Notes: generated by a model from the sequence alone, not told the origin. A stretch of 47,136 nucleotides of DNA from Chloroflexota bacterium (GCA_016190755.1 JACPPY010000001.1:1-47136), one strand, 5' to 3'; counted from the first letter of the stretch, positions 18,249-28,291 are shown. Numbers and translations: made by a program.

Positions 18249-18416
18249 GAGCAATCAGCGTCGGGCTTGTATCAAAATGTTGCCGACGACGAGGGCCGTG
18301 TCTCTTGGCAATGGAAGGTGAGCAGCCGCACAACCCCAGGAACATGGCGCATTGTCGTGACTGCCACCAAGGACGGCCAGACAGTTTACAAGACGACTTA
18401 CTTCACGGTTGAATGA
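18249..18416 (+). pseudogene. C-terminal fragment of an Ig-like secreted-protein domain
   Basis: Frame translation 'EQSASGLYQNVADDEGRVSWQWKVSSRTTPGTWRIVVTATKDGQTVYKTTYFTVE*' with no start or N-terminal part. Confidence 0.65.
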
Positions 18417-18576
18417 AGACCGTGCACTTTCAAGCGAAAGCTGGTAGTCTTCTAACCAAGTTCTAACGCCCTGATTAGACCGCCCTGCACCAGGCCATCC
18501 CTCGCAAAGCTAACAGGGGGTCGGTTGTTGCCCTGACTCACCTATATCAGCCCATGTCGACCCAGTCCATGAGGGA

Positions 18577-18622
18577 TTCGTAAACAGCTGGCCGTCGGTT
18601 CGATTCCGACCGCTGGCTCCAG
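18577..18622 (+). repeat. attR direct repeat (46 bp)
   Basis: Identical to 8934-8979. Confidence 0.95.
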
Positions 18623-18744
18623 TCCCCAATCATATCTGCGCTAGATACAGCGGCAACCCATGCAAACACTGCCGTTGTCATGTCAGAAAGTCTGTTGCGT
18701 GGCAAATTCGTGGCAAATGACACCCTGAGCACTTGGCGCCGTGG

Positions 18745-19017
18745 CATATCGGAAAGGCAGCATTCGAGCCGCTCTTTGGACTGGCAGTGCCACGCCTCCA
18801 CGACCTTCGCTGCTACCAGCAGGTAGTCGATATGCCAATGGAGACGCTTGTCCTCTCTGAAGTGCCTACCGACCCTGCTGCCCAAGCCGCCGAGGGCGCT
18901 GCCGCAGAAGACGTAGAACCCGGATGGGAAATCAGCTACTCCGAGCTTGCCTATCTGGATTTGAGATTTCCTGTTCAGGCAGGCGACCAGTAGGTATGAG
19001 CCGAGGCAGCCCTTCAT
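18745..19017 (-). pseudogene. DUF123 (GIY-YIG-like Uri superfamily) endonuclease, 3'-truncated
   Basis: 'KGCLGSYLLVACLNRKSQIQIGKLGVADFPSGFYVFCGSALGGLGSRVGRHFREDKRLHWHIDYLLVAAKVVEAWHCQSKERLECCL'; the expected C-terminal part is missing and the ORF runs on into att DNA. Confidence 0.7.
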
Positions 19018-19299
19018 GGCAACAGCCTACACCCTCAACAAGGCGACGAGGCAGCGCATGACTGGCGATGAAATCGACAGATATGCCCGGGCATTGCTGT
19101 ATTGGTCGACGTGACCTTCACCTGCCCTCGAAAGAAACCCCAAGAGAATGGCAATCCCGCGATTCTTCAATTATTCATTTTCGGCCAGAATTCAAGGTCT
19201 GAACCAATGCCAGCGCAGTCAATCTGTCAATGGTAAGTTCGGAACCCTGCTACAGCCCCTCCACTGACAATGATCCCGTCAGAGCGCGGGACGCGCGTC

Positions 19300-20271
19300 T
19301 CAAAGCGGACCGCCAATGCAAGCGGGTGGCGGCGGAGACCGCACAAATACAATCCTTTTGCTGTCCGGCGACCAGGCGGGGTCGTCATCCCAAGCTGCAC
19401 CGCTAGTAAGTTGGATCCGGTTGGTGCCGTACTGGTCCATCACCCAAATATTGCCGTCTAGCGAAAACGCAATCTTTGTCCCGTCCGGGGGAACTGCCGG
19501 CTGGTCCCCCTTACCGAGGTTTTTCAGGCCACTGCCATCGGCATTCATCAGGTAGATCTCGCGTGGAGTGCTCTTAAAAGAAGCAAGAACTAGTCGGTTA
19601 TTGTCTGGAAACCATGCATGAAGCGACCCCGGACCCGTAGAACCTGCAGAGAATGTCCTCGTATTCCCAATGAGGACTTGCCCTGTACCGTCAACCAGTT
19701 TGACATAGATATCGGAATAACCGGTTTCGTTTCGATACACGCTAACAATCCGTTTCTTCCCGTCGGGAGACATCCCGAACCCCATGTATGGCTCTGTCAG
19801 GCGGTCAACCTGTCTGGTTTCGCTACCGTCCGAATTCATCACAATCATAAGCCCACCGACAACCTCGAAGGCGAGCCGTTTGCCGTCCCGCGACCAAAAG
19901 GGCCCACCCAAAACGCTAGCCTCGGGATTGGCCGTCGTACTGCTGGGGAGGCTGCGCACACTAGTCCCGTCTGCATTCATGACACCTATTGTTGGTGTGG
20001 TTGTATGCATGGGCCATTTGAATGCAATTGCGGAACCGTCCGGCGACCAGGTCGGGCTGCGACCTTTCACTCCCAATCCGGTAAGACTGCTACCATCTGC
20101 ATTTATTACCCAAAGCTCTGAACCGGAGCCACCGCCAGAGGCTGACAATGTGAAAAAGGAAGCAAGCAGGACCAGGCCCAGTACCAAGAAACGAAAACGG
20201 CGCTTCTCGTTGCTCTGGCTGGTAGCACGAGGTTCAGCTGCACGTTGTGGTCTGTTTGCGCAAGCGCTCAT
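19300..20271 (-). CDS. TolB-like beta-propeller protein with N-terminal TM/signal
   Basis: Repeated 'SPTWSPDGSAIAF', 'WSRDGKRLAFEV', 'AWSPDSKRIVFV' PD40-like repeats. Confidence 0.85.
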   Translation of the reverse strand: MSACANRPQRAAEPRATSQSNEKRRFRFLVLGLVLLASFFTLSASGGGSGSELWVINADGSSLTGLGVKGRSPTWSPDGSAIAFKWPMHTTTPTIGVMNADGTSVRSLPSSTTANPEASVLGGPFWSRDGKRLAFEVVGGLMIVMNSDGSETRQVDRLTEPYMGFGMSPDGKKRIVSVYRNETGYSDIYVKLVDGTGQVLIGNTRTFSAGSTGPGSLHAWFPDNNRLVLASFKSTPREIYLMNADGSGLKNLGKGDQPAVPPDGTKIAFSLDGNIWVMDQYGTNRIQLTSGAAWDDDPAWSPDSKRIVFVRSPPPPACIGGPL

Positions 20272-20478
20272 GTTCTGCTCGTGGCCGCAATACTAGACCA
20301 GCGCCACAGTCATGTCAACCATAGAGGGCCACTGTAAGCCGGCGTTCTGACTGAAATCACTGGCCGCAAACGCGGTAAGGCTTACGGGGCCAAGAAAGTC
20401 TGAAGGCATTGGACGGAGAGGCAGTCGGCCAATAAACAATCGGTCAAGCCGATATCAAACTTTATTGATCAGAGATCT

Positions 20479-21231
20479 TCACCCTTTCAAGGCGGGGCAC
20501 CGATGGCTCCCGTCACAGAATGGCTTGTTGGCGCTTCTGCCGCAACGGCAGAGGGTAACCCGGTTGCGCGTTTCGTAGGCTGTGCCCTCGGCGCTTTCGA
20601 TTCTTACATTGCCACGGACCCAGATGGGACCGTGTTCCCCGGCGGCAGGACCTTCGACTATTCCAATCGACGGTTCAAACCTCGGCTCAATAGCCTCTCC
20701 TTCCGTGTCCCACGCCACGAGGCGGCCGGAGGGACAATCACATGCCTCCTCGATGGCCTTCTTCCTAGCTTCGGGGTCGGCTGAACCCTTCGTCAAATTC
20801 CACACTCCGCCGGACCTATCACAAAACCCGGCATGCGCACAAAGCGGGCGCTTATCTGTGAGCTGCAATGCAGGACCTTCGATGAGATCAGCTTGCTCCA
20901 GGTAGAGCTCATGGTCAGCCGTCTCAGTCCCATCAAAGCCTGAGGTCGAATGTGTGCTGTCGCAAAACGGTCGGGCCTTGGACCGTCCGCAGCGACAGAG
21001 GGAGTAGTTCTCCTGTGTGAGATATCTCTGCTCTTCCCGCCAGCCGTGACGCTGCCCTTCGGCGTCGAGACAGATTACCTGGTCCGTCAGTGGGATGGAA
21101 CCGGATATTAAGTAAGGGCCATTCTTGGTCACTTTGATCTTATGCAGCCGCTTCTCACGTGTGCTGCGGGTTATTCTGTGCTTGGCCATAGTCTCCTCTA
21201 ACAGCGTAAATAACGACCCGGCCATGTGCAC
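20479..21231 (-). CDS. Dual CDGSH-type iron-sulfur domain protein
   Basis: 'CRCGRSKARPFCDSTH' and 'CRCGRSANKPFCDGSH'. Confidence 0.9.
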   Translation of the reverse strand: MHMAGSLFTLLEETMAKHRITRSTREKRLHKIKVTKNGPYLISGSIPLTDQVICLDAEGQRHGWREEQRYLTQENYSLCRCGRSKARPFCDSTHSTSGFDGTETADHELYLEQADLIEGPALQLTDKRPLCAHAGFCDRSGGVWNLTKGSADPEARKKAIEEACDCPSGRLVAWDTEGEAIEPRFEPSIGIVEGPAAGEHGPIWVRGNVRIESAEGTAYETRNRVTLCRCGRSANKPFCDGSHRCPALKG

Positions 21232-21504
21232 CGAGTTCGTTCGGAGTCGAGAAATGGAATCCTACCACCGACCGCTGCTATCCGATCACAACATCTGTAT
21301 CAACGGGTGATTCATTGAACCATTGCCCGTAGGCGCCATATGAAAGCGATCATATCTCTCGCGGGAAATGAAGCGCAAAGATATGGCTAAGGCACTGACC
21401 TTGTTTCCGCCCCTTAATATCATGCTACCACTCTCAGCTTGGGGCAGGCACAATGAGCACGTGATCTCCCTCTGCTGCTCTGCGGTTCCCTATTTGGCTT
21501 TGGG

Positions 21505-22179
21505 TTAGTGAGGCTGAGCTTTTTCAAGTTCGGGCGTTTGAGACACTTTCGCCCGGCGGAGACGGCGGCTGAAGGAAAACCATACGGCTAAGGCGGCCAT
21601 GCCACAGGCAAGGCCGATGGTCAGCCATCTCAAGACCGGCACGTGAAGGTAGCTTGTTCCCTGTCCAAAGGCCACACCCACCCCCGCCAACACAGAATCC
21701 CAGGCGATTGTGTGAAGCACTACTCCCAGGGCGAAGCCAGGGAAAGGCATGTGCAATGCCCCGGACGCCACAGTCGTCGGCACCAGCATGCCCGGGGTCA
21801 TCCTACCGGCGGCGACAGCGAATGGGGTACGTCGCCCGATCTTCGCCCGCACCCGTTCAATACTGCCGATCCGTGGTACGCGTTTCTGGATGAAGGCAGT
21901 CAGGCGATTGCCTGTCAGGCGGATCAGCCAGTACAGGACAGATGCGCCCACCTGCCTGCCCATAACGAGTACGAATGCGACAGGTATGATGTCGGGCAGC
22001 GAAACCGTCCCCTGCACGACCTGGTAGCCGATGAAAACGAGCGTTCCCTGTACGACAAAGGGAAATGGTATTCCGGCCTCGCCAAGTACTAGCACGGCAG
22101 CCAGGGCACCCAGCGCAACCAGGTTACCCTGGCCTAAAGTCGCGATCGCATTAGAGAAGAAGGCGGTATATCCATCCAA
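21505..22179 (-). CDS. DedA/VTT-domain membrane protein
   Basis: 'GEAGIPFPFVVQGTLVFIGYQ', 'AAGRMTPGMLVPTTVASGALHMPFPGFALG'. Confidence 0.85.
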   Translation of the reverse strand: MDGYTAFFSNAIATLGQGNLVALGALAAVLVLGEAGIPFPFVVQGTLVFIGYQVVQGTVSLPDIIPVAFVLVMGRQVGASVLYWLIRLTGNRLTAFIQKRVPRIGSIERVRAKIGRRTPFAVAAGRMTPGMLVPTTVASGALHMPFPGFALGVVLHTIAWDSVLAGVGVAFGQGTSYLHVPVLRWLTIGLACGMAALAVWFSFSRRLRRAKVSQTPELEKAQPH

Positions 22180-22303
22180 CTACACATGGTCTCCCACGTT
22201 CAATACGGGCCTGACCGCTCGGGACGAGATGTCAGGGAAACGGCTCCGGAACAGGACAAGGGGCCGGGGAAAGCCTTTGTCAGACAGGTGGGCGCCCTAC
22301 ACC

Positions 22304-23137
22304 TTATCCGTCCGCCCTTGCGAGAACCGGCACGGGAACCGGTTTCTTGTGTCCCAGGAAATCTTTAAGTAGCTTCGAAAACTCCCCCACATGCTGGCGG
22401 TGGACATTGTGCCCACAATCGCCCAAAACATGCACACGGCAGTTAGGTATGAGCTTGCCGGCATCGTAGGCATGTGTTACGGGCACGATGTTGTCCCTGG
22501 CTCCCCACACAACCATGGTAGGCATCATCAACTCGCCCAATCGGTCACGCAAAACGACTACCTGTCCTTGTCGGGTTATTATCTTTTTGCTCATGCTCAA
22601 GGTGGTGCGTGTAAACAGGTCCAGAAACCTAATCGGGATGGTAAGGGCGCGTAGCCCCTTTCTCAGAGCACCGAGAAGTGCAAACATTGGCTCGCCTACA
22701 ACCGCATAGAAGATCGGAGAGCAGAATATGCGGGCCCAGAGCGCGAAGCCCTTGCCGAGTCCCATGCTGCTTACCAGGACCAGGCTGCTAACCCTTTTCG
22801 GGCGTTGAAGTGCGTATTGAAGCGCTATGCAGCCACCAAGCGAATGTCCCAACAAATGAAACTGCTGGAGACCCAGGAATTGCGAAAAACGGTCAACAAA
22901 CGTGACGAAGTCGGAGTAGTCGAACTCATCTCGCAGCGGCTGGCTGTCCCCGATGCCGGGAAGGTCGGGTACAAATACCTTGTGATGTTTCGCCAGTTCT
23001 GGAATATTATGTCGCCATTTATCAGAACCGGCACCCCCGCCATGTATGACCAGGAGAGGGCTTCCGTGTCCCGCTACCAGGTAGTGTACATATCTTCCAT
23101 CCAGCCTTATCCTCTTGCGCCGGATATATGCAGGCAT
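22304..23137 (-). CDS. Alpha/beta hydrolase
   Basis: 'LLVIHGGGAGSDKWRHNIPELAKHHKVFVPDLPGIGDSQ', 'HLLGHSLGGCIALQYAL'. Confidence 0.9.
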   Translation of the reverse strand: MPAYIRRKRIRLDGRYVHYLVAGHGSPLLVIHGGGAGSDKWRHNIPELAKHHKVFVPDLPGIGDSQPLRDEFDYSDFVTFVDRFSQFLGLQQFHLLGHSLGGCIALQYALQRPKRVSSLVLVSSMGLGKGFALWARIFCSPIFYAVVGEPMFALLGALRKGLRALTIPIRFLDLFTRTTLSMSKKIITRQGQVVVLRDRLGELMMPTMVVWGARDNIVPVTHAYDAGKLIPNCRVHVLGDCGHNVHRQHVGEFSKLLKDFLGHKKPVPVPVLARADG

Positions 23138-23432
23138 TACTTCTCCTCGCCGGAAAACGCATGGTTTATCACCTCGACACCGGAAGACCGTGGGCTTTTA
23201 GGCTCTCACTCCAGTGCATTCCCGCGACGCTCGCATGCGTCTAATAACCTACCATAAAAGATTACGTCTGCCAATTCCTAGTATTACGAGGGTATTACAG
23301 AGACGGCGGCAGGCCCCTCGGCTCCAAAGGTAAACTACGCTTACCGGGGCATTACACGCCACGCACCGCTTTTGAACCAATTGTGGTCGCAGATTTGCCG
23401 CACGGTAGACAAGGCGTTTCAGGTCGGCTAAT

Positions 23433-24443
23433 ATGGAGCCAAGCATGGAGTCAAACAGCCATCCATCGTGTGCTCCACCCGTGCTGGCAGTTGATATCGG
23501 CGGCACCAAGATACTCACAGCCCTGGTGTCCACAAATGGTGATATCATCGCGCGTGATTACGCTTCGACGCCTTCCCAGAAAAGCGCCGAAGCAGTTGTG
23601 CAGCAAGTGGCCGAGGCCGCAGAGCGTGTCATGGGAAAGACAAGAGGACGCGTTGGCCAGCCTTCCGCTGTGGCCGCGGCAGTCGCCGGTCTAATAGAAA
23701 TCAGGAACGGAGTCGTCACCACATCTCCAAATCTCCCGATGTTCCATGACACCCCCGCAAGATCTATGCTGGAGGAGAGACTCGGCCTCAAGGCTTTCTT
23801 GCTCAATGATGCCACGGCAGCGACATGGGGAGAGTACCGTTTGGGCGCAGGGCGAGGCACCAAGGACCTGATATTCATAACCGTCAGCACAGGCATTGGC
23901 GGGGGCATAGTAATGGATGGAAGGTTGTGCCAGGGGACTTGCGGCGCTGCGGGTGAGGTTGGTCACATGATCGTGTGCGACGGCGGGCCGGAGTGCTCGT
24001 GCGGCAACCGAGGCTGCCTTGAGGCATTGGCCTCGGGGACTGCTATTGCACGCGAGGCGCAGGAGCATGTCGCAAGGGGAGCGGAGACCTCTATCTCCAG
24101 GCTTGCGGGCAGGAGGCCGATTACCGCCGAGGTTGTCGCAACGGCGGCAAAGGCCGGAGACGCGATCGCTCAGCAGGTGATTTCAAGGGCGGCGTACTAC
24201 CTCGGAATAGGCCTGATGAACCTGGTACACATATTCAACCCTGATATGATAGTCATCGGCGGAGGCGTATCGCAAATGGGTGAGATGCTGTTGGAACCTG
24301 CACGGAGCGTTGTGCAAGATAAGGCGTTCAGGCTTCCGTCCGGGTCGGTCCGGATTGTGCCAGCGAAGATGGGAATCAATGCGGGCATCGTTGGTGCCGC
24401 ATTGTATGCGTTCGAATCTGCCACCAACGGCATGGCACAATAA
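23433..24443 (+). CDS. ROK family sugar kinase (glucokinase-like)
   Basis: 'LAVDIGGTKILTALV', 'VSTGIGGGIVMDGRL', 'CSCGNRGCLEALASGTAI'. Confidence 0.92.
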   Translation: MEPSMESNSHPSCAPPVLAVDIGGTKILTALVSTNGDIIARDYASTPSQKSAEAVVQQVAEAAERVMGKTRGRVGQPSAVAAAVAGLIEIRNGVVTTSPNLPMFHDTPARSMLEERLGLKAFLLNDATAATWGEYRLGAGRGTKDLIFITVSTGIGGGIVMDGRLCQGTCGAAGEVGHMIVCDGGPECSCGNRGCLEALASGTAIAREAQEHVARGAETSISRLAGRRPITAEVVATAAKAGDAIAQQVISRAAYYLGIGLMNLVHIFNPDMIVIGGGVSQMGEMLLEPARSVVQDKAFRLPSGSVRIVPAKMGINAGIVGAALYAFESATNGMAQ

Positions 24444-24446
24444 AGC

Positions 24447-26612
24447 ATGAATAGCAGCCATGCGCCGCCATCCGACCAGCACCGCATGTTCCTCGGGCTC
24501 GCCATCCACAACCATCAACCAGTAGGTAACTTCCCGACAGTATTCGCCATGGCCTATGAAAAGGCCTATTCGCCGATGGTCGAGGCTCTGGAACGTCACC
24601 CCAGAGTACGGCTTTCGATGCACTACAGCGGGCCACTTCTCGATTGGCTGAGGTCACATAGGCCTGACTTCATTCACCGGGTGGCAGCGCTAGCAGGCCG
24701 CGGCCAGATAGAAATAGTCGGTGGTGCATATTATGAGCCGATATTGCCCAGCATACCCGACGCCGACAGGGTGGGCCAGACAGCGTTGATGGCCGATGTC
24801 TGCGAGCGGGAATTCGGGCAGAGACCAGCCGGGTTCTGGCTTGCCGAACGAGTCTGGGAGCCTGACCTGCCACGGGCACTATTCCAGTGTGGAGTGCAGT
24901 GGACGATAGTGGATGATTCTCATTTCAAGATGGTCGGGTTGGATGATGAGGACCTGTTCGGGTATTACCTGACAGAAGACCAGGGGTTCCCGGTGAAAGT
25001 GTATGCTACCAGCAAGTTCTTGCGATATTCCGTCCCCTTCCGACCGGTAGAACAGGTCATAGGTTTTTTGCGTGCCCATGCCTCAGAGGGAAGGCATCCG
25101 ATCGCTGTGATGGGCGACGACGGCGAGAAGTTCGGCTTATGGCCGCATACTTATGACCATTGCTGGGGACCTGACGGATGGGTCGAAAAGCTGCTCGTAG
25201 CCCTGGAAGGAAACCAGGAGTGGCTACAGACGAAGCCACTAGGCGAGTTCGCGCGACAGTACACGCCGCTCGGACGCATCTATCTTCCCTCCGCCTCATA
25301 CGACGAAATGCTGGAGTGGTCTCTTCCAACTGCTAGTTCCAAGGAGTTTGTTGATGTCAAGCGCCGGATGGAGGCGGAAGGCAAAAACGACGTCCTACCG
25401 TACATGAGAGCCGGATATTGGCGCAATTTTCTGGTGAAATATCCCGAGGCCAACTGGATGCACAAGAAGATGCTGCGGGTACACGGCAAGGTGTATCGGG
25501 CCCCCTTTGTCGATGGAGCCAGGCCCGGCATAGAGGAATTGTGGAAAGCGCAGTGCAACTGTCCTTACTGGCACGGCGTTTTCGGCGGGCTTTACCTGAG
25601 CGATATTCGCGCCGCGACCTATCAGCATCTGCTCACGGCAGAACAGCAGGCGGACAATGCGATGCATGCGGGGCGCACGCGATTGGGCTGGGAACAAGCA
25701 GATTTTGATATGGATGGGCATGACGAGCTGTTAGTGGATGGGACGGACCTCAGTCTATATTTTACGCCTCACCACGGAGGAAGCCTGGCCGAATGGGACC
25801 TGCGCGACCCGCCCTTCAATGTACTGTGCACAATAGCCAGGAGGCCTGAGGCATACCATCGGGAGCTAGCCCAGGCGGAGCGTCAGCCTGCGGGAACTCA
25901 GACTATACACGCGGGCATACAACTGAAAGACCCACGGGCGGCCAGGCTTCTCGCATATGACAAATATCCCAGATACAGCATGGTCGACCATTTTCTGAAG
26001 CCTGCCGTGAACCTGAACAACTTCGCTGCGTGCGACTATGAGGACATGGGAGCCTTTGCGGGCCATCCGTATGAGACGAAGGTCGAAGGCGTCGGCTCAA
26101 AGCTGACCCTGACTTTCAAGCGGACTGCCGACCTGCACTACGAGGAAAGCGCCGTGCCCTTTGAAGTGTCCAGGACTGTAGTGCTTGAGACCGGGCAGCG
26201 AGTTTTAAATATCGTTTACCGGATCAGGAACCTGGGGAACAAGGTCGTGTCGGCGGTTTTCGGCGTCGAGTGGAATATCAATCTGCTTGGAGGTGGACAC
26301 AACGACCAGGCGTACTACGAAGTGCCCGGCCTCAGCCTCGATGACTGGCGCCTGGACTCCACAGGTGAACTGCCGAAGCTAGCACACATAATAATGGGCA
26401 ATAGGTATCTGGGTATCAGGCTGCACCTGGAGGTCCGGCCTGAAGCCGAGGTATGGCGCTTCCCGGTGGAAACGGCGACAAACTCCGAGGCTGGCGTCGA
26501 AGGCCTTTATCAGGCCAGTTGTGTGCTCGTCAGAATTCCGTTTACGCTGGCACCGCAGCAGGAAACGAGCACCGGTATGATTTGGTCACAGGAGCCAGCA
26601 CAAAGGGATTGA
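24447..26612 (+). CDS. Glycoside hydrolase family 57 (4-alpha-glucanotransferase/amylase-like)
   Basis: 'LGLAIHNHQPVGNFPTVFAMAYEKAYSPMVEALE', 'GFWLAERVWEPDLPRAL', 'MGDDGEKFGLWPHTY'. Confidence 0.9.
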   Translation: MNSSHAPPSDQHRMFLGLAIHNHQPVGNFPTVFAMAYEKAYSPMVEALERHPRVRLSMHYSGPLLDWLRSHRPDFIHRVAALAGRGQIEIVGGAYYEPILPSIPDADRVGQTALMADVCEREFGQRPAGFWLAERVWEPDLPRALFQCGVQWTIVDDSHFKMVGLDDEDLFGYYLTEDQGFPVKVYATSKFLRYSVPFRPVEQVIGFLRAHASEGRHPIAVMGDDGEKFGLWPHTYDHCWGPDGWVEKLLVALEGNQEWLQTKPLGEFARQYTPLGRIYLPSASYDEMLEWSLPTASSKEFVDVKRRMEAEGKNDVLPYMRAGYWRNFLVKYPEANWMHKKMLRVHGKVYRAPFVDGARPGIEELWKAQCNCPYWHGVFGGLYLSDIRAATYQHLLTAEQQADNAMHAGRTRLGWEQADFDMDGHDELLVDGTDLSLYFTPHHGGSLAEWDLRDPPFNVLCTIARRPEAYHRELAQAERQPAGTQTIHAGIQLKDPRAARLLAYDKYPRYSMVDHFLKPAVNLNNFAACDYEDMGAFAGHPYETKVEGVGSKLTLTFKRTADLHYEESAVPFEVSRTVVLETGQRVLNIVYRIRNLGNKVVSAVFGVEWNINLLGGGHNDQAYYEVPGLSLDDWRLDSTGELPKLAHIIMGNRYLGIRLHLEVRPEAEVWRFPVETATNSEAGVEGLYQASCVLVRIPFTLAPQQETSTGMIWSQEPAQRD

Positions 26613-26632
26613 TCCCAACGCAGTGGTGACGC

Positions 26633-26668
26633 GCAGGACTATCTGTATCAGCAGGACTATCTGTATCA
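26633..26668. repeat. Perfect 18-bp tandem duplication
   Basis: gcaggactatctgtatca x2 between convergent GH57 and cimA. Confidence 0.95.
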
Positions 26669-26691
26669 GTTGTTGGAAAGTAGCGTACAGC

Positions 26692-28290
26692 TTACCTGCC
26701 GGCTGTCTTGCCAGCCCGTTTCAAGAGCCAATATTCCAGGCTGTCGGCAAGCGCAAGCCATGACGCCTCGATGATGTTGGTAGAGGAGCCGACGGTGTGC
26801 CATCGCTCTTCGCCGTCGGTTGATTCAATAAGGACACGTACGCGGGAGCCTGTCCCCGAGGTCTCATCAAGTATGCGAACCTTATAATCCAGGAGCTTGA
26901 CGGATGTCAGCTCCGGGTAGAACTCGACAAGGGCCTTACGCAGGGCGCGGTCAAGGGCGTTCACGGGGCCATCTCCCTCGGCGGCAGTGTGCATAACCTT
27001 AGAATCAACGCGGACCTTGACCGTGGCCTCAGCAAGCATGTCTTGCTGGGAACCTTCCGACGGGCGTCTCCTGGTCTCTACCACGATCATGAAGTCCACC
27101 AGCTCGAAGGGCGATTTATACCTCGGCTGAGCCCGCCGCAACAGCAGCTCGAAAGAGGCTTCAGCCCCGTCGTACTGAAAACCATGGCTCTCAAGGTCCT
27201 TTATCCTTTTCAGTATGGCCTGAGTCTGCCTTGTGTCGGGTGGGAGAAGTCCTATCTCTCTGGCCTTATATATGATGTTCTGCTTGCCCGACAATTCGGA
27301 TACGACTACCCTGGGTCGGTTGCCTACCAGGGCCGGGTCAATGTGCTGGTAACTCTCACCGCACTTCATGACGCCCGAAACATGCAGTCCAGCCTTGTGT
27401 GTGAATGCGCTTAGCCCCACATATGGAAGGTGTGCATCCGGCGGCATGTTGGCCACCTCACTTATATAGCGCGAAACGTCCGCCAGACGCGCCAGTTCGG
27501 TGTCGCCGATACAATCAATTCCCATCTTGAGCTTCAATGCGGGTATAATCGAGCACAGATTCGCATTGCCACACCGCTCCCCGTAGCCGTTGATCGTCCC
27601 CTGTAAATGGCTGGCACCAGCCCTGACAGCCGCGAGTGTGTTGGCGACGGCCAGTTCAGCATCGTTGTGAGCGTGTATGCCTACGGCCGTCCTGCACACA
27701 GCGCACGCACCTTTTACACCCTCGACTATGGCGGTTGGCAGGCTGCCACCATTCGTGTCGCACAGTACGACTGCCTCGGCCCCGGCTTCGCAAGCGGCCT
27801 TGACCACGGCGAGCGCGTAATCGTGATTAGCCTTGTAGCCATCGAAGTAGTGTTCCGCGTCGAAAAACACATGCATACCCTGTGACTTCAGATACTGGAT
27901 AGATTCTGAAACCATACACAGGTTTTCGTCCAGCCCTGTCTCCAGCACCTGGGTGACCTGCAGGTCCCAACTCTTCCCTACCAGTGTGGCATACTTCGTT
28001 CCTGCCGAAAGCAGGGCGAAAAGGTTGGCGTCACCGTCTGGCGCCGCACAGGGTTTCCTGGTGCTTCCGAATGCTACCAGTGATGCCCGTGACAGAGACA
28101 GGCCGCTACGTGCGCGGTGAAAGAACTCGGTATCCTTCGGGTTTGCGCCTGGCCAACCCCCCTCGATGAAGTGGACTCCCAGTTCGTCCAGCTTCGCGGC
28201 GACCTTGAGCTTGTCTTCCACCGAGAAGGAGATGCCCTCCCGCTGGGCGCCATCTCTCAAGGTCGTATCATACAGGACTACTCGATCCAA
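26692..28290 (-). CDS. cimA: (R)-citramalate synthase
   Basis: 'YDTTLRDGAQREGISFSVEDKLKVAAKLDELGVHFIEGGWPGANPKD', LeuA-dimer-like C terminus. Confidence 0.92.
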   Translation of the reverse strand: MDRVVLYDTTLRDGAQREGISFSVEDKLKVAAKLDELGVHFIEGGWPGANPKDTEFFHRARSGLSLSRASLVAFGSTRKPCAAPDGDANLFALLSAGTKYATLVGKSWDLQVTQVLETGLDENLCMVSESIQYLKSQGMHVFFDAEHYFDGYKANHDYALAVVKAACEAGAEAVVLCDTNGGSLPTAIVEGVKGACAVCRTAVGIHAHNDAELAVANTLAAVRAGASHLQGTINGYGERCGNANLCSIIPALKLKMGIDCIGDTELARLADVSRYISEVANMPPDAHLPYVGLSAFTHKAGLHVSGVMKCGESYQHIDPALVGNRPRVVVSELSGKQNIIYKAREIGLLPPDTRQTQAILKRIKDLESHGFQYDGAEASFELLLRRAQPRYKSPFELVDFMIVVETRRRPSEGSQQDMLAEATVKVRVDSKVMHTAAEGDGPVNALDRALRKALVEFYPELTSVKLLDYKVRILDETSGTGSRVRVLIESTDGEERWHTVGSSTNIIEASWLALADSLEYWLLKRAGKTAGR

Positions 28291-28291
28291 T

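Larger units (their letters stand above)
8934..18622. mobile_element. tRNA-Thr-integrated element, PICI/satellite-like (integrase, regulators, primase, helicase, TerS-like, TA, cargo)
   Basis: 46-bp perfect direct repeats at both ends, tyrosine integrase next to the tRNA, replication and terS-like genes inside. Confidence 0.88.

Noticed and set aside
18698-18718. 11-bp tandem 'cgtggcaaatt cgtggcaaatg' beside attR as a second att core or CRISPR-like repeat
   Set aside because: Only two units, no spacer structure; possibly a relic of an older integrase end, but not provable from sequence alone
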